NCBI GenBank assembly: GCA_023266575.1
Contig: JAHFPV010000004.1
Span: forward strand, 62,001 to 126,000
Length of the DNA stretch: 64,000 nucleotides
Reading direction: 5' to 3'
Source: Sphingobium sp.
GTDB taxonomy: Bacteria > Pseudomonadota > Alphaproteobacteria > Sphingomonadales > Sphingomonadaceae
In this document: positions 26,100 through 34,781 of the stretch, one piece after another
How the letters are laid out: each line of letters begins with the position of its first letter
Numbering within the stretch: position 1 is the first letter of the stretch
Notes under the pieces: model-generated
What the model was told of the DNA's origin: nothing
Database searches by the model: none
Seen by the model: only the letters and a program-made list of their open reading frames with translations
Made by a program: the position numbers and the translations under genes

Positions 26100-26536
26100 C
26101 GGGGGGCGGGCTGGGTCAGTGCCTTGACGACGGCGGCGTCGAACTGCGCCGCCTGGTCGGGACGCAGCACCGCGCGCATCGCGAAAATATGCTGGAGCGT
26201 CTCCTTTTGCAGCGCGCCCATGACATGATGGGTGCGGTCCACGGCTTGGCCGACTTGCGGGCCATAGCCATGTTCCGCCGCAATCGCCTGCGCCAGCCGC
26301 GCATTGTCGGCGCGCATTTCCGCCTCCAGCGCTTCGCGGCGGATGGCAAAGGCGGCTTCGAGCGCGTGGATGCGCTGTTCCTGCGCGGCGTCGAGCGTCA
26401 GCTTTTCATGCAGCAGCGCATGGACTTCGCTTTCGACGCGGGGCGGTGGCGCGATCCAGACGCGCGCGACCAGCACCGCCGCCAGCGCGGCGGCGAAGGC
26501 GACTAGCGCGACGAGCAGATAGCGCTTCAGGCTCAT
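26096..26536 (-). CDS. Periplasmic heavy-metal sensor (CnrX-like)
   Basis: A 146-residue protein with an N-terminal membrane anchor (YLLVALVAFAAALAAVLVARVW) and a long helical periplasmic domain. The pattern SEVHALLHEKLTLDAAQEQRI, ALEAAFAIRREALEAEMRADNARL and a second His pair (THHVMGALQKETLQHIFAMRAVL, in segments) matches CnrX/ZraP-like metal-binding hairpins. His, Glu and Met residues available for metal are visible. Family knowledge: metal binding releases the sigma factor through the CnrY-like partner. It overlaps both neighbours by ATGA, indicating translational coupling. Confidence 0.85.
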   Translation of the reverse strand: MSLKRYLLVALVAFAAALAAVLVARVWIAPPPRVESEVHALLHEKLTLDAAQEQRIHALEAAFAIRREALEAEMRADNARLAQAIAAEHGYGPQVGQAVDRTHHVMGALQKETLQHIFAMRAVLRPDQAAQFDAAVVKALTQPAPR

Positions 26537-26787
26537 TGGCCGAGCAGGCGCGAGGGCGCATAATCCGACATGCCGATCGGCGCAGCTTGCGCGGGCGCTG
26601 ACGGCACGATGCTGCCGGCCCAGCCGATGCCGAGCGCCAGCAGACCGGCCAGCATCATGCTGCGCCGCGCCATGCCCCGTTCGCGGCGGCGGGCAACGCC
26701 CTGCATCACCACGCCGTCCATCTGCTCCAGCCGGGCGTCGACCGGCATCGCCCGTATCTGCCCCAGCAACTGATCGAGATCACTCAT
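26533..26787 (-). CDS. Small single-helix membrane protein, probable CnrY-like anti-sigma factor
   Basis: An 84-residue protein. The N-terminal 45 residues are cytoplasmic-like and charged (LDQLLGQIRAMPVDARLEQM, then RRRERGMARRS). One membrane helix follows (MMLAGLLALGIGWAGSIV) with a short periplasmic tail. Size, topology and gene order (before the CnrX-like sensor and the sigma factor) match CnrY, which sequesters CnrH. Sequence similarity alone would be weak, so the anti-sigma role rests largely on context. ATG 26787 lies 9 bp after GGAG; upstream ATGs at 26808 and 26802 are in frame. Confidence 0.7.
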   Translation of the reverse strand: MSDLDQLLGQIRAMPVDARLEQMDGVVMQGVARRRERGMARRSMMLAGLLALGIGWAGSIVPSAPAQAAPIGMSDYAPSRLLGQ

Positions 26788-26934
26788 CTGCACATACTCC
26801 ATCCTCATCGCGGCATACGCGCGGCGCGCGCTTATCCCTCACCCGATGGCCCAGGAAAAAATCATGCACCCGCTATGAGGGGTCGGGCAAGTCGATGCGT
26901 AATATCCCGTAACCGCCATCATGGAGAAGCCCCG
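26788..26934. promoter_or_regulatory. Divergent promoter region between the sigma module/copAB and copCD
   Basis: The 147-bp gap separates the minus-strand anti-sigma start from the plus-strand copC start. It should hold promoters for both copper operons. No -35/-10 could be assigned confidently, and ECF promoters are hard to recognise without a consensus for this sigma. If the sigma factor is autoregulatory, its binding motif should be here and may face both ways. Confidence 0.45.
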
Positions 26935-27315
26935 ATGTCCCGTTTCCTGACCGCCGCCATCGCCCTGTCGATCGCCATCCTGCCCGGAGCCGCTCTGGCC
27001 CATAGCAAACTGTTGTCATCCAGCCCTGCCGCGAATGCGACGGTCGCCAAGCCGACCAAGCTGACGCTCACTTTTTCCGAGACATTCCTGGGGCCGCTTT
27101 CGGGCATCGATCTGGTCATGACCGGGATGCCGGGCATGAGCGATCATGCGCCAATGCCGATCAAGGGGTTCAAGACCGTGGTGGCGCCCGACGGCAAGAC
27201 GATGATCGTCACCCTGCCCCGCGCTTTGCCCGCCGGCAGCTATGACCTGAAATGGCATATTGTCGGCGCCGATCAGCACAAGATGGAAGGCGGCTATAGC
27301 TTCAAGGTCAAGTAA
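26935..27315 (+). CDS. copC: Periplasmic copper-binding protein CopC
   Basis: A 126-residue periplasmic protein. A signal peptide ends at ALA before the copper-coordinating mature N-terminus HSKLLSSSPAANATV. The fold features TKLTLTFSETFLGPLSGIDL and the closing QHKMEGGYSFKVK are standard for CopC. A Met-containing loop (TGMPGMSDHAPM) is present. It binds copper and hands it to the membrane partner CopD encoded 6 bp later. ATG 26935 is preceded by a GGAGAAG ribosome site; longer in-frame starts lack a signal sequence. Confidence 0.93.
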   Translation: MSRFLTAAIALSIAILPGAALAHSKLLSSSPAANATVAKPTKLTLTFSETFLGPLSGIDLVMTGMPGMSDHAPMPIKGFKTVVAPDGKTMIVTLPRALPAGSYDLKWHIVGADQHKMEGGYSFKVK

Positions 27316-27321
27316 GCCGTC

Positions 27322-28182
27322 ATGGACGGGGGGATGCCGGCACCCATGCTGCTACTGGCGCGCTTTGGCCTGATGGCCGACCTTGCCCTGCTCATGGGCC
27401 TGCCGCTTTTCTGGTGGGCGATGGGCATGGCGGGGCAGCGCGCGCTGCTGGTGGCGCTGGCGTTGGGCGGCATGGCGCTGTCGGCGCTGTGGCTGCTGGC
27501 GAGCGCAGCGAGCATGACCGGCACCCCGTTGCTGCCGCCCGACTGGGCGACGGCAGAGATTTTGCTGACGATGACGCCGATCGGCCCGGTGCTGGCGGTG
27601 CGCGGCATAGCTTTGCTCGCCGCGCTAGGCTTGGCTGTGGTCGGGCGGGATCGCTGGGTGCTGATCCCGGCCGCCATTGCCGCCGCGACGATTGCCTGGA
27701 CCGGCCATGCCGGGGCAACCGAAAATGTCGCGGGCAGCGTCCATCGCGCCGCCGACGTCGCGCATATCTGGGCCGCATCGGGGTGGATCGGCGCGCTGGC
27801 GGCGTTGCTGCACGCCGTGACGATGCACCGTCCGAATGTCGAACGGATCGCGGTGATGCTGGCGAAATTTTCGCTGCTGGGAACCGTGTTTGTCGCCACT
27901 TTGGTCGTGACTGGGGTGGTCAACAGCCTGATGATCGTGGGCGTGGCCGATCTGCCTGCGTTGGTGAGCAGCCGCTATGGCTGGCTGCTGGGCGCGAAGC
28001 TGGTTCTGTTCGGCGGGATGCTGGGGCTGGCGGCGCTCAATCGCTGGCGGTTGACCCCGGCACTGGAGCGGGGTGACAGCGCAATTGCCGCGCTGCGTCT
28101 CTCATTGATGCTGGAGACGGGCGCGGCGATCGGGATTCTGGTGCTGGTGGCCTGGCTGGGGACGCTCGATCCGATGGCCTGA
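27322..28182 (+). CDS. copD: Copper resistance membrane protein CopD
   Basis: A 286-residue inner-membrane protein with about eight hydrophobic helices, typical for CopD. Conserved features include TGHAGATENVAGSVHRAADVAH in the middle (His residues for copper) and HIWAASGWIGALAALLHAV, followed by FVATLVVTGVVNSLM. It imports or relays copper from CopC. The pair copC-copD diverges from the sigma-copA-copB operon and probably shares its regulation. The start is ATG 27322; internal ATGs soon after are possible. Confidence 0.9.
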   Translation: MDGGMPAPMLLLARFGLMADLALLMGLPLFWWAMGMAGQRALLVALALGGMALSALWLLASAASMTGTPLLPPDWATAEILLTMTPIGPVLAVRGIALLAALGLAVVGRDRWVLIPAAIAAATIAWTGHAGATENVAGSVHRAADVAHIWAASGWIGALAALLHAVTMHRPNVERIAVMLAKFSLLGTVFVATLVVTGVVNSLMIVGVADLPALVSSRYGWLLGAKLVLFGGMLGLAALNRWRLTPALERGDSAIAALRLSLMLETGAAIGILVLVAWLGTLDPMA

Positions 28183-28186
28183 GCCA

Positions 28187-28894
28187 TCAGGCCGGGCGGT
28201 AGATCGCATACACCTTCTTGACGTGAACCTGGCTGTCCCAACTGCACGATGCGCCCTGTTCGACCAGGAAGATGTCGCCTTTGCCAAACGTCCCTGCCGC
28301 ACCCGCGCCATCGACGAAGGTGACGCTGCCATCGAGCAGATACATCAGCTCATAATGGCGGTAGGCCATGGAGCGGCGGTGATAGGGGGTGGAATCCCAG
28401 GTGCCGCAGACAAATTCGCCGTCAGCCGAGCGATAGTCGGTGAAATTGCGGCAGGACGGGGTCGGTCCGACCAGCAGTTCAGCCAGCGGCGCGCCTGACG
28501 GTTCGAGCGACGCGCTGGTGTGGATCGGAATGATCGCACCGTCGGCGGCAGACCCACCGGTGCGGCGCACGAACAGCAGGCGCGCGTCGGCGGTGCTGGT
28601 CCAGCCAAAACGTGCGCCTTCGCACAGGACGATGCTGTCACCTTCGTTGAGCGTGCGCTGATCAATCTGCACGCTGCCCGATTCAACAATGACAAATTCG
28701 TCGGCGGGCATCGCTGCGACCGACCCGCTGCCCTGCGGCAGAGCGATCAGGCCGATCGTCACCGGGCCTTCGGGTTGGGGCAGCACAGCGCGGGCGGATA
28801 GGAAGGCGTCGCCCTCCCCTGCCCCGACCGTCACCCCCGCCGCCCAGGCGCGCAGATCGACGAAGGAACGGGTGGCGGTCTGGCTGGTCGTCAT
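28187..28894 (-). CDS. Two-domain cupin protein (DUF861/EutQ-like)
   Basis: A 235-residue cytoplasmic protein built from two cupin repeats. The first has EFVIVESGSVQIDQRTLNEG and the second HYELMYLLDGSVTFVDGAG with KGDIFLVEQG, the classic cupin motif 1 and 2 pairs. The C-terminal half (GTWDSTPYHRRSMAYRHYEL) resembles Cupin_3 proteins. These include ureidoglycine aminohydrolase and EutQ-like enzymes, but no function is certain. ATG 28894 follows GAGGGA. It ends 4 bp from copD, convergently, and shows no clear pathway link to its neighbours. Confidence 0.75.
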   Translation of the reverse strand: MTTSQTATRSFVDLRAWAAGVTVGAGEGDAFLSARAVLPQPEGPVTIGLIALPQGSGSVAAMPADEFVIVESGSVQIDQRTLNEGDSIVLCEGARFGWTSTADARLLFVRRTGGSAADGAIIPIHTSASLEPSGAPLAELLVGPTPSCRNFTDYRSADGEFVCGTWDSTPYHRRSMAYRHYELMYLLDGSVTFVDGAGAAGTFGKGDIFLVEQGASCSWDSQVHVKKVYAIYRPA

Positions 28895-29004
28895 GCTGGC
28901 TTCCCTCAAGAAATTTGCGGCAAGCTAGCGCGATGCGGGCGGCAGGTTGCACCAAGCGCGCGTCAGCGAAGCGCGAATGGTGCCGTTTGCCTCCGCCGGG
29001 ACGT

Positions 29005-31518
29005 TCAAAGCTGCCGTAGGGCGCTGGCCGGACGCACCGACAGGAGCGGGATCGACCCGGCCAGACCAATGCCCAGCGTCAGCAGCGCGCCACCGACCAG
29101 CGTCGCCAGCACGACCAGCCAGTCGGGCGACCAGCTGAATTCGAAAATCTGGACGATCACGAACCAGGCCGCGCCGGACCCCAGCGCCAGCGCGACCAGC
29201 GCCAGCATCGTGGCGAGCAGGCCATATTCGAGCGCCTGCCCGCCCAGCAACTGCGCGCGGGTTGCACCCAGCGTTTTCAATATCACGCTGTCATAGCTGC
29301 GCGCCTGGCGCGAGGCGGCGATCGCGCCGACCAGCACGGCGATGCCCGCCAGAATAGCGACCGAAGCGGCTGCAACGATGGCGGCGGACATTTGCGTCAT
29401 GATCGCGCCAACCTGCGCGATAACCTCGCCCACCGCGATCACCGACACGCCGGGGAAAGCGGCGAGCAGGTCGCGAGTGACGGCGCTATCGTGGCGCGTG
29501 TCCATGGTGATGGTCGCAGCCAGGCTATGCGGCGCGGCGGAGACGATGCCGGGGGAGAATACGAGGATATAGTTGAAGCCCATCGTCTCCCAGTTGATCT
29601 TGCGCAGGGAGGTAATGCGCGCGGTGATTTCGCGCCCCAGCAGGCTGACGGTCAATGTGTCGCCGACGCCGATGTTGAGGATTTTCGCGGCTTCCGCGTC
29701 GAAGGAAACGAGCGGTGGCCCGGCATAATCGGCAGGCCACCATTGCCCCGCGACCAGTTCGCTGCCCTGCGGCAGGGTGGCGCTATAGGTGACGCCGCGC
29801 TCTCCGCGCAGGAACCATGCACCTTCGGGTGGCTCCCTCAGGTCGGCGACGCGCTGATTGCCATAGGCGACGATCGTGCCGCGCAGGGCGGGGACGATAT
29901 TGAACCGCGCGTCGGGCGCCTGTTTGCGCACGATGGTGCGGAAACGATCCGCTTGCTCCGATGGGATATCCAGCACGAACTGGGCCGGGGCGGTCTTTGG
30001 CACGACATTGCGGATTTCACTGTCCAGGCTGGTCTGGATACCTGCCAGCGTCACGAACAGGGTGAGCGCCAGGCCAAGCGCGACGATCAGTGCGGCGGTC
30101 TGCGCGCCGGGGCGGTGGAGATTGGCCAGCGCCAGACGCAGCAAGGGCCGTCGCGGGCGCGGCGCGCGCAGAGCGATCTGGCGCACGCCCCAACCGATAC
30201 CGAGCAGGAGCAGCAGCACCGTCGCAGTCGCGCCCAGCACGGCGGCGGAGAAAAGCAGTTCGCGCGCCGTACCGAGCGCCAGCGCCACCAGCAATGCGCC
30301 AGCCGCTGCCATGGCGAGAATCGTGCGCCGGTCGATGCCGTGGCGCGGATCAACCACGCCGCGAAAGATGAGCGCGGCGGGCTGGGTCCGGGCGCGGGCA
30401 AGCGGCGGCAGGGTGAAGAGGAAGGCGATCAGCAGGCCATAGGCAGCGCTGGTGACGAGAGGCAAAGGATGAAGGCGAAAGCCGGGGCTGACCGGCAGCA
30501 CATCGCCCGCCAGCGCGACGATCGCAGAGGGCAAAAGCGCGCCCACCGCCAGACCGCAGGCGATACCCAGCAGCGCGATGCAGCCAATCTGGAGCAGGTA
30601 GATGCGGGCAATGTCGCTGGACGTCGCGCCCAGCACCTTGAAGGTCGCGATGCCGGGGCGTTTCAAAGCGAGATAGGAAGCGACGCCATTGCTGACGCCG
30701 ATGCCCGCGATCACCAGTGCGGCGAGGCCGATCAGCGAGAGAAATTGCCCCATGCGCACGATGAAGCGGCTGGCGCCGGGAGCCGCCCGATCGCGATCCT
30801 TAAACTCCCAACCCGCCGACGGATATTGCTTTTCCAGATCCTCCCGCACCGCCTGCGCGTCTGCTCCAGCGGGCAGGCGCAGGCGATATTTGCTGTCATA
30901 AAGGCTGCCCGGCTGGATCAGGCCAGTGCGGCGCAGCCCATCAAGCGAGACGATCGCCACCGGACCAAGGGTAAAGCCCTCGCCCAACCGATCAGGTTCG
31001 TCGGCGATGATCGCGGCGATGGTGAAGGTGGCAGTGCCATAGACCAGCCGGTCGCCGGGCCTGACATTCAGCCGGTCGGCCAATGCAGGGCCGATGAGGA
31101 TGCTGTCGGGCGCTAATGGCGCGCGATAGGTTCCACCTTGCAAAGCCAGCGTGCCATAGAGCGGATAGGCATTATCCACGCCCTTGAGTTCGGTCAGCAC
31201 GGCCGGTCCGTCGGCTCGTTCGCCCCGCGCCATCGCGCGCAGGCGGATGGTTTCGCTTAATGTGCCAAGGCGGCGGAAGGCCGCTTTGTCGCCCTCCCCC
31301 GCTTCGCGCTGGGTCATGGCTATTTCGACGTCACCGCCCAGCAACCCCTGCCCGCGTTCACTGAGTTCCTGCGTGATCGCCGACGTCAGGCTGCCAATCG
31401 CGGCCAGCGTGGCGACACCCAGGAACAGGCAGAGGAACAGCAGCCGCAATCCCCGGAACCGGCCCAGAAGGTCGCGCCGGGCGATGCGCCAGCTTGTCGC
31501 CCAATCAAGCGCCTTCAC
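29005..31518 (-). CDS. ybbP: ABC transporter permease of the FtsX/YbbP family
   Basis: An 837-residue inner-membrane protein with the FtsX/MacB-type architecture duplicated: a leading helix (LFLCLFLGVATLAAIGSLTSAI), a large periplasmic part, then two groups of helices and a last three-helix set ending SIPLLSVRPASALRQL. This length and layout match YbbP, which works with YbbA and the esterase TesA. It probably extracts hydrophobic molecules from the inner membrane rather than importing solutes. The start is GTG 31518, giving a GTGA overlap with the ATPase stop; sequence further upstream is not family-like. Confidence 0.88.
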   Translation of the reverse strand: MKALDWATSWRIARRDLLGRFRGLRLLFLCLFLGVATLAAIGSLTSAITQELSERGQGLLGGDVEIAMTQREAGEGDKAAFRRLGTLSETIRLRAMARGERADGPAVLTELKGVDNAYPLYGTLALQGGTYRAPLAPDSILIGPALADRLNVRPGDRLVYGTATFTIAAIIADEPDRLGEGFTLGPVAIVSLDGLRRTGLIQPGSLYDSKYRLRLPAGADAQAVREDLEKQYPSAGWEFKDRDRAAPGASRFIVRMGQFLSLIGLAALVIAGIGVSNGVASYLALKRPGIATFKVLGATSSDIARIYLLQIGCIALLGIACGLAVGALLPSAIVALAGDVLPVSPGFRLHPLPLVTSAAYGLLIAFLFTLPPLARARTQPAALIFRGVVDPRHGIDRRTILAMAAAGALLVALALGTARELLFSAAVLGATATVLLLLLGIGWGVRQIALRAPRPRRPLLRLALANLHRPGAQTAALIVALGLALTLFVTLAGIQTSLDSEIRNVVPKTAPAQFVLDIPSEQADRFRTIVRKQAPDARFNIVPALRGTIVAYGNQRVADLREPPEGAWFLRGERGVTYSATLPQGSELVAGQWWPADYAGPPLVSFDAEAAKILNIGVGDTLTVSLLGREITARITSLRKINWETMGFNYILVFSPGIVSAAPHSLAATITMDTRHDSAVTRDLLAAFPGVSVIAVGEVIAQVGAIMTQMSAAIVAAASVAILAGIAVLVGAIAASRQARSYDSVILKTLGATRAQLLGGQALEYGLLATMLALVALALGSGAAWFVIVQIFEFSWSPDWLVVLATLVGGALLTLGIGLAGSIPLLSVRPASALRQL

Positions 31519-32216
31519 GCCGCGCGATCCGAAACGATCCGCCCGTCGCGCATCTCTACGATCCGGCCGCAACGGTCGGCCAGCGCCGGATCATGGGTGA
31601 TGATGACGAGCGTTGCGCCCGCCGCCCGCTGCCGATCGAACAGCAGGTCCATGATGGTGACGCCGGTGGTCGCGTCGAGATTGCCGGTCGGTTCGTCGGC
31701 GAACAGGATGGTCGGGCGCGGCGCGACGGCGCGGGCGATGGCGACGCGCTGCTGTTCGCCGCCCGACAATTGAGCGGGATAATGGTCCAGCCTGTGGCCA
31801 AGCCCGACGGCGCGCAATTCATCGGCGGCGCGGGCGAACGCATCGGCTTCCCTCGCCAGTTCCAGCGGCACGGCGACATTCTCCAGCGCGGTCATGGTGG
31901 GGAGCAGGTGGAAGCTTTGCAGCACGATGCCGATGCGCCCGCGCCGGGCGCGGGCCAGCGCATCCTCGTCCAGCGCGCCAAAATCGACCCCGCCAATATG
32001 CACGTCCCCGCCGCTCGCCCGCTCCAGCCCGCACAAGACCGCCATCAACGAGCTTTTGCCCGAACCTGAAGCGCCCAATATGGCGATGCTTTCGCCGCGC
32101 AGCAGGGTAAGATCAACGCCCTTCAAAATCTCGACGGGCGCATCGCTTGTGCCAAGCGAGAGGGTGACATTGTGCGCGCGGATCGCGATAGTGGCCGGAT
32201 CGATGGGCATGTGCAT
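31515..32216 (-). CDS. ybbA: ABC transporter ATP-binding protein YbbA (LolD-like)
   Basis: A 233-residue ATPase partner of YbbP. Walker A is GASGSGKSS, the signature LSGGEQQRVAIARAVA, and Walker B ILFADEPTGNLD, the LolD/MacB-type cassette; the H-loop is VIITHDPALA. ATG 32216 follows AAGGAGCG at about ten bases. Its start codon overlaps the start codon of the divergent esterase gene, so any promoter must lie inside the esterase coding region. Gene order ybbP-ybbA with divergent tesA is the same as in Escherichia coli. Confidence 0.9.
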   Translation of the reverse strand: MHMPIDPATIAIRAHNVTLSLGTSDAPVEILKGVDLTLLRGESIAILGASGSGKSSLMAVLCGLERASGGDVHIGGVDFGALDEDALARARRGRIGIVLQSFHLLPTMTALENVAVPLELAREADAFARAADELRAVGLGHRLDHYPAQLSGGEQQRVAIARAVAPRPTILFADEPTGNLDATTGVTIMDLLFDRQRAAGATLVIITHDPALADRCGRIVEMRDGRIVSDRAA

Positions 32217-32940
32217 GAAGAAGGAGCGCTCCTTGGCGGGCAGATTTTTGCAATATGGGGCGCTGGCGCTGTTTGTCCAACTGGCTTGCGCCTGTTCGGA
32301 CAAGGCACCGCCCCCGCCCCCGGTCGCCAACAGCGCCGACGGCACGTCGGCTTCCAAGCCAACCGCTGCGCCGGTGGCCGATGGCAAGCTGGTCGTGGCG
32401 TTCGGCGACAGCCTCTATGCGGGCTATAATCTGGATCAGGGTAAGGGGCTGGCCCCGGTGCTGGAGCTGGCTTTGGCCGCGAAGGGCATGAAGGCGCAGG
32501 TCGTCAATGCCGGCGTGTCGGGCGATACCAGCGCGGCGGGTCTGGCGCGCCTGGCCTTCACGCTGGACGGGCTGGCGCGCAAGCCTGACCTGATACTGGT
32601 GGGGCTGGGCGGCAACGACATGCTGCGTGGCCTAAGCCCGGAGGCGACGCGGGACAATCTCGACGCGATCCTGGCTGAACTCAAGAAGCGCGGCATCCCC
32701 GTGCTGCTGACCGGCATGTTGGCGTCGCCCAATATGGGGCCGGACTACGCCGCCGCCTTCAACCCGATCTTCCCGGCGCTGGCGAAGAAATATGACGCAG
32801 CGCTCTATCCCTTCATGCTCGACGGGGTGATCGGCAATCGGGCGCTGCAACTGCCCGACGGCATCCACCCCAATGACAAGGGGGTCATGGTCATCGTGGG
32901 CAAGCTGGCACCCATTGTTGAGGGGAAATTGCGTGCCTGA
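32215..32940 (+). CDS. tesA: Periplasmic arylesterase/lysophospholipase TesA-type (GDSL/SGNH hydrolase)
   Basis: A 241-residue exported SGNH hydrolase. The leader LFVQLACACSD looks like a lipoprotein signal, followed by a Pro-rich linker. Block I is VVAFGDSLYAGYNL (catalytic Ser), block III LVGLGGNDMLRGL, and block V DGIHPNDKG (Asp and His). This is the TesA/multifunctional esterase pattern. It likely hydrolyses acyl chains presented by the YbbAP transporter encoded divergently. ATGs at 32203, 32209 and 32215 are in frame; 32215 (MKKERS) gives the usual basic signal start. Confidence 0.88.
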   Translation: MKKERSLAGRFLQYGALALFVQLACACSDKAPPPPPVANSADGTSASKPTAAPVADGKLVVAFGDSLYAGYNLDQGKGLAPVLELALAAKGMKAQVVNAGVSGDTSAAGLARLAFTLDGLARKPDLILVGLGGNDMLRGLSPEATRDNLDAILAELKKRGIPVLLTGMLASPNMGPDYAAAFNPIFPALAKKYDAALYPFMLDGVIGNRALQLPDGIHPNDKGVMVIVGKLAPIVEGKLRA

Positions 32941-33976
32941 TATGATCCGCGTCGGGCTGGTGGGCTATGGCCCCGCTGGCCGTATCTTCCATACGCCGTT
33001 GCTGCGTGCCGTTCCGGCGATGGCGCTGACCAGCATCAGCACCAGCAAAGCCGATGAAGTCGCCGCGCTTGATCCAGCCATCCGCTGTGTCGCGACTGCC
33101 GCGGAGATTTTCGCCGATCCCGCCATCGATCTGGTGGTGATTGCGACGCCCAGTGCGACCCATGCACCGCTGGCTGCCGAAGCGCTGCGGGCGGGCAAGC
33201 ATGTCGTCGTGGATAAGCCCTTCGCGTTGACGCTGGCCGAAGCGCAGGATCTGGCGGCGCTGGCAGCCCAATGCGGCAAACAGCTGGCGGTGTTCCACAA
33301 CCGGCGGTTCGACAGCGATTTTCGCAGCATCCGCGCGGCGATCGAGGAGGGCGTGGTCGGGCGGGTCACCCATTTCGAATCGCATTTCGACCGGTTCCGG
33401 CCAGAGATACGCGACCGCTGGCGCGAGGATGGGTCGCCGGGGTCGGGCTTGTGGCTCGATCTGGGACCGCATCTGGTGGATCAGGCACTGGCGCTGTTCG
33501 GACGCCCTGATGCGGTCAGCGCAGACTTTGCTGCGCTGCGCGACGGCGCGGTATCGGACGACTGGGCGCATGTCGTGCTGCGCTACCCGCAGATGCGGGT
33601 GGTGCTGCACGCCAGCCTGACCGTGCCGGGGGCCGAGGCCGGCGGCAGCCCGCGCTTCATCGTTCATGGCACCAGCGGCACGTTGATCAAGCGGTTGCTC
33701 GATCCGCAGGAAGCGCAGCTGGTTGCAGGATTGCGACCGGGCGATAGCGGCTGGGGCGTCGATCCTGATCCGCTGGAAATCTATGATGGGCAGGGCGGGA
33801 TGACGACGCGCCCGGCGCTGCTGGGGTGCCAGGAACGCTTCTACGCGCAGGTCGCCGCTGCGATCCGGTCCGGCGGCCCTTTACCCACGCCGGTGGAGGA
33901 CGCGCTTGCGGTGCAGGCGGTGATCGAAACGGCGCAACGTTCCGCCAGCGAAGGCCGCTGCCTGCCGCTCCCCTGA
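32933..33976 (+). CDS. Gfo/Idh/MocA-family oxidoreductase
   Basis: A 347-residue NAD(P)-dependent oxidoreductase acting on a sugar or polyol-like substrate. The Rossmann start is IRVGLVGYGPAGRIFHTPLL, and the family motif EKP appears here as GKHVVVDKPFAL, with the catalytic-type region WLDLGPHLVDQAL. It is close to the YdgJ subgroup. GTG 32933 is chosen because AGGGGA lies 6 bp upstream; it overlaps the tesA stop. ATG 32942 is the alternative. The substrate is unknown, and the link to tesA may be only transcriptional. Confidence 0.82.
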   Translation: MPDMIRVGLVGYGPAGRIFHTPLLRAVPAMALTSISTSKADEVAALDPAIRCVATAAEIFADPAIDLVVIATPSATHAPLAAEALRAGKHVVVDKPFALTLAEAQDLAALAAQCGKQLAVFHNRRFDSDFRSIRAAIEEGVVGRVTHFESHFDRFRPEIRDRWREDGSPGSGLWLDLGPHLVDQALALFGRPDAVSADFAALRDGAVSDDWAHVVLRYPQMRVVLHASLTVPGAEAGGSPRFIVHGTSGTLIKRLLDPQEAQLVAGLRPGDSGWGVDPDPLEIYDGQGGMTTRPALLGCQERFYAQVAAAIRSGGPLPTPVEDALAVQAVIETAQRSASEGRCLPLP

Positions 33977-34060
33977 TAAAATCGCCCCCGCGCCAAACCG
34001 GCGCGAAGCTGGCCAAGAGCGCGGCATCGGGTTACGGGTCAAGGCGGGATCAAGGAAAGG

Positions 34061-34780
34061 ATGAGCGTGGCGACAGCCGACGATGACGCACCGCTGCACC
34101 GACGGCATCTGGCCGCCAAGGCGACCGAGCAGTTGCGCGACATCATATTGGCGCAGCCGCCCCAGACCCAGATTGGCGCGCTGCCCGACATCGCCAAATT
34201 GCTGGGCGTGGGCATCGCCACGGTGCAGCAGGTCGCCCGCGTGCTGGAACATGAGGGGCTGCTGGAAGTGCGCCGGGGTCCGGGCGGGGGCTATTTCGGC
34301 ACGCGGCCCGATGTCGCGGCGCTCGAACGGTCGGTCGCGGCCTATTTGCGGGTGCGCGGGTCGGATGCCTATGAAGCGCTGGAGATGATGACGCTGCTCG
34401 ATTGCGAGCTGATGCCCGCCGCCGCCACATGCGATGACGCTGCGCTGCATCGGGCGCTGGCGACGCTGGCCAAGCGGGTGGATCAATGCGCGGATGGCGG
34501 CGCGCGGCTGTTGTTCGAGGATGACCTGCACGATATCCTGTTCCGCATGGTCGACCGGCCACTGATCGAGCTGCTCGCCCGCGTCAGTATGCGCTATTAT
34601 CGCAGCGCGCCGATCGCACCGATTTTCGACGGCGCGGAGGGGTTTGCGGCGTGGCGGCAGTGGCGCAGCGGTATCATCGATGCCATCGTCCGCCGCGATC
34701 CCGAACTCGCCCGGTTTGAAGCGGAGCGGCACCGGCGCAGCCTGTTGCAGCGGCTGCGCCAGGCGATCGCGGCGGGCTGA
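34061..34780 (+). CDS. GntR/FadR-type transcriptional regulator
   Basis: A 239-residue regulator. The N-terminal winged helix reads KATEQLRDIILAQPPQ and LPDIAKLLGVGIATVQQVARVL, with EHEGLLEVRRGPGGGYFGTRP as the wing. The C-terminal helical domain (from about 95) is FCD-like but short, with EMMTLLDCELMPAAATC and DLHDILFRMV. Its ligand and targets are not visible. It is separated by one base from the convergent DUF1552 gene, so it does not obviously belong to that operon. Confidence 0.82.
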   Translation: MSVATADDDAPLHRRHLAAKATEQLRDIILAQPPQTQIGALPDIAKLLGVGIATVQQVARVLEHEGLLEVRRGPGGGYFGTRPDVAALERSVAAYLRVRGSDAYEALEMMTLLDCELMPAAATCDDAALHRALATLAKRVDQCADGGARLLFEDDLHDILFRMVDRPLIELLARVSMRYYRSAPIAPIFDGAEGFAAWRQWRSGIIDAIVRRDPELARFEAERHRRSLLQRLRQAIAAG

Positions 34781-34781
34781 T

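Noticed and set aside
29392-31116. 574-codon frame antisense to the YbbP-type permease
   Set aside because: Dominated by Arg, Gln and Gly without domains; the opposite strand encodes a clear membrane protein.
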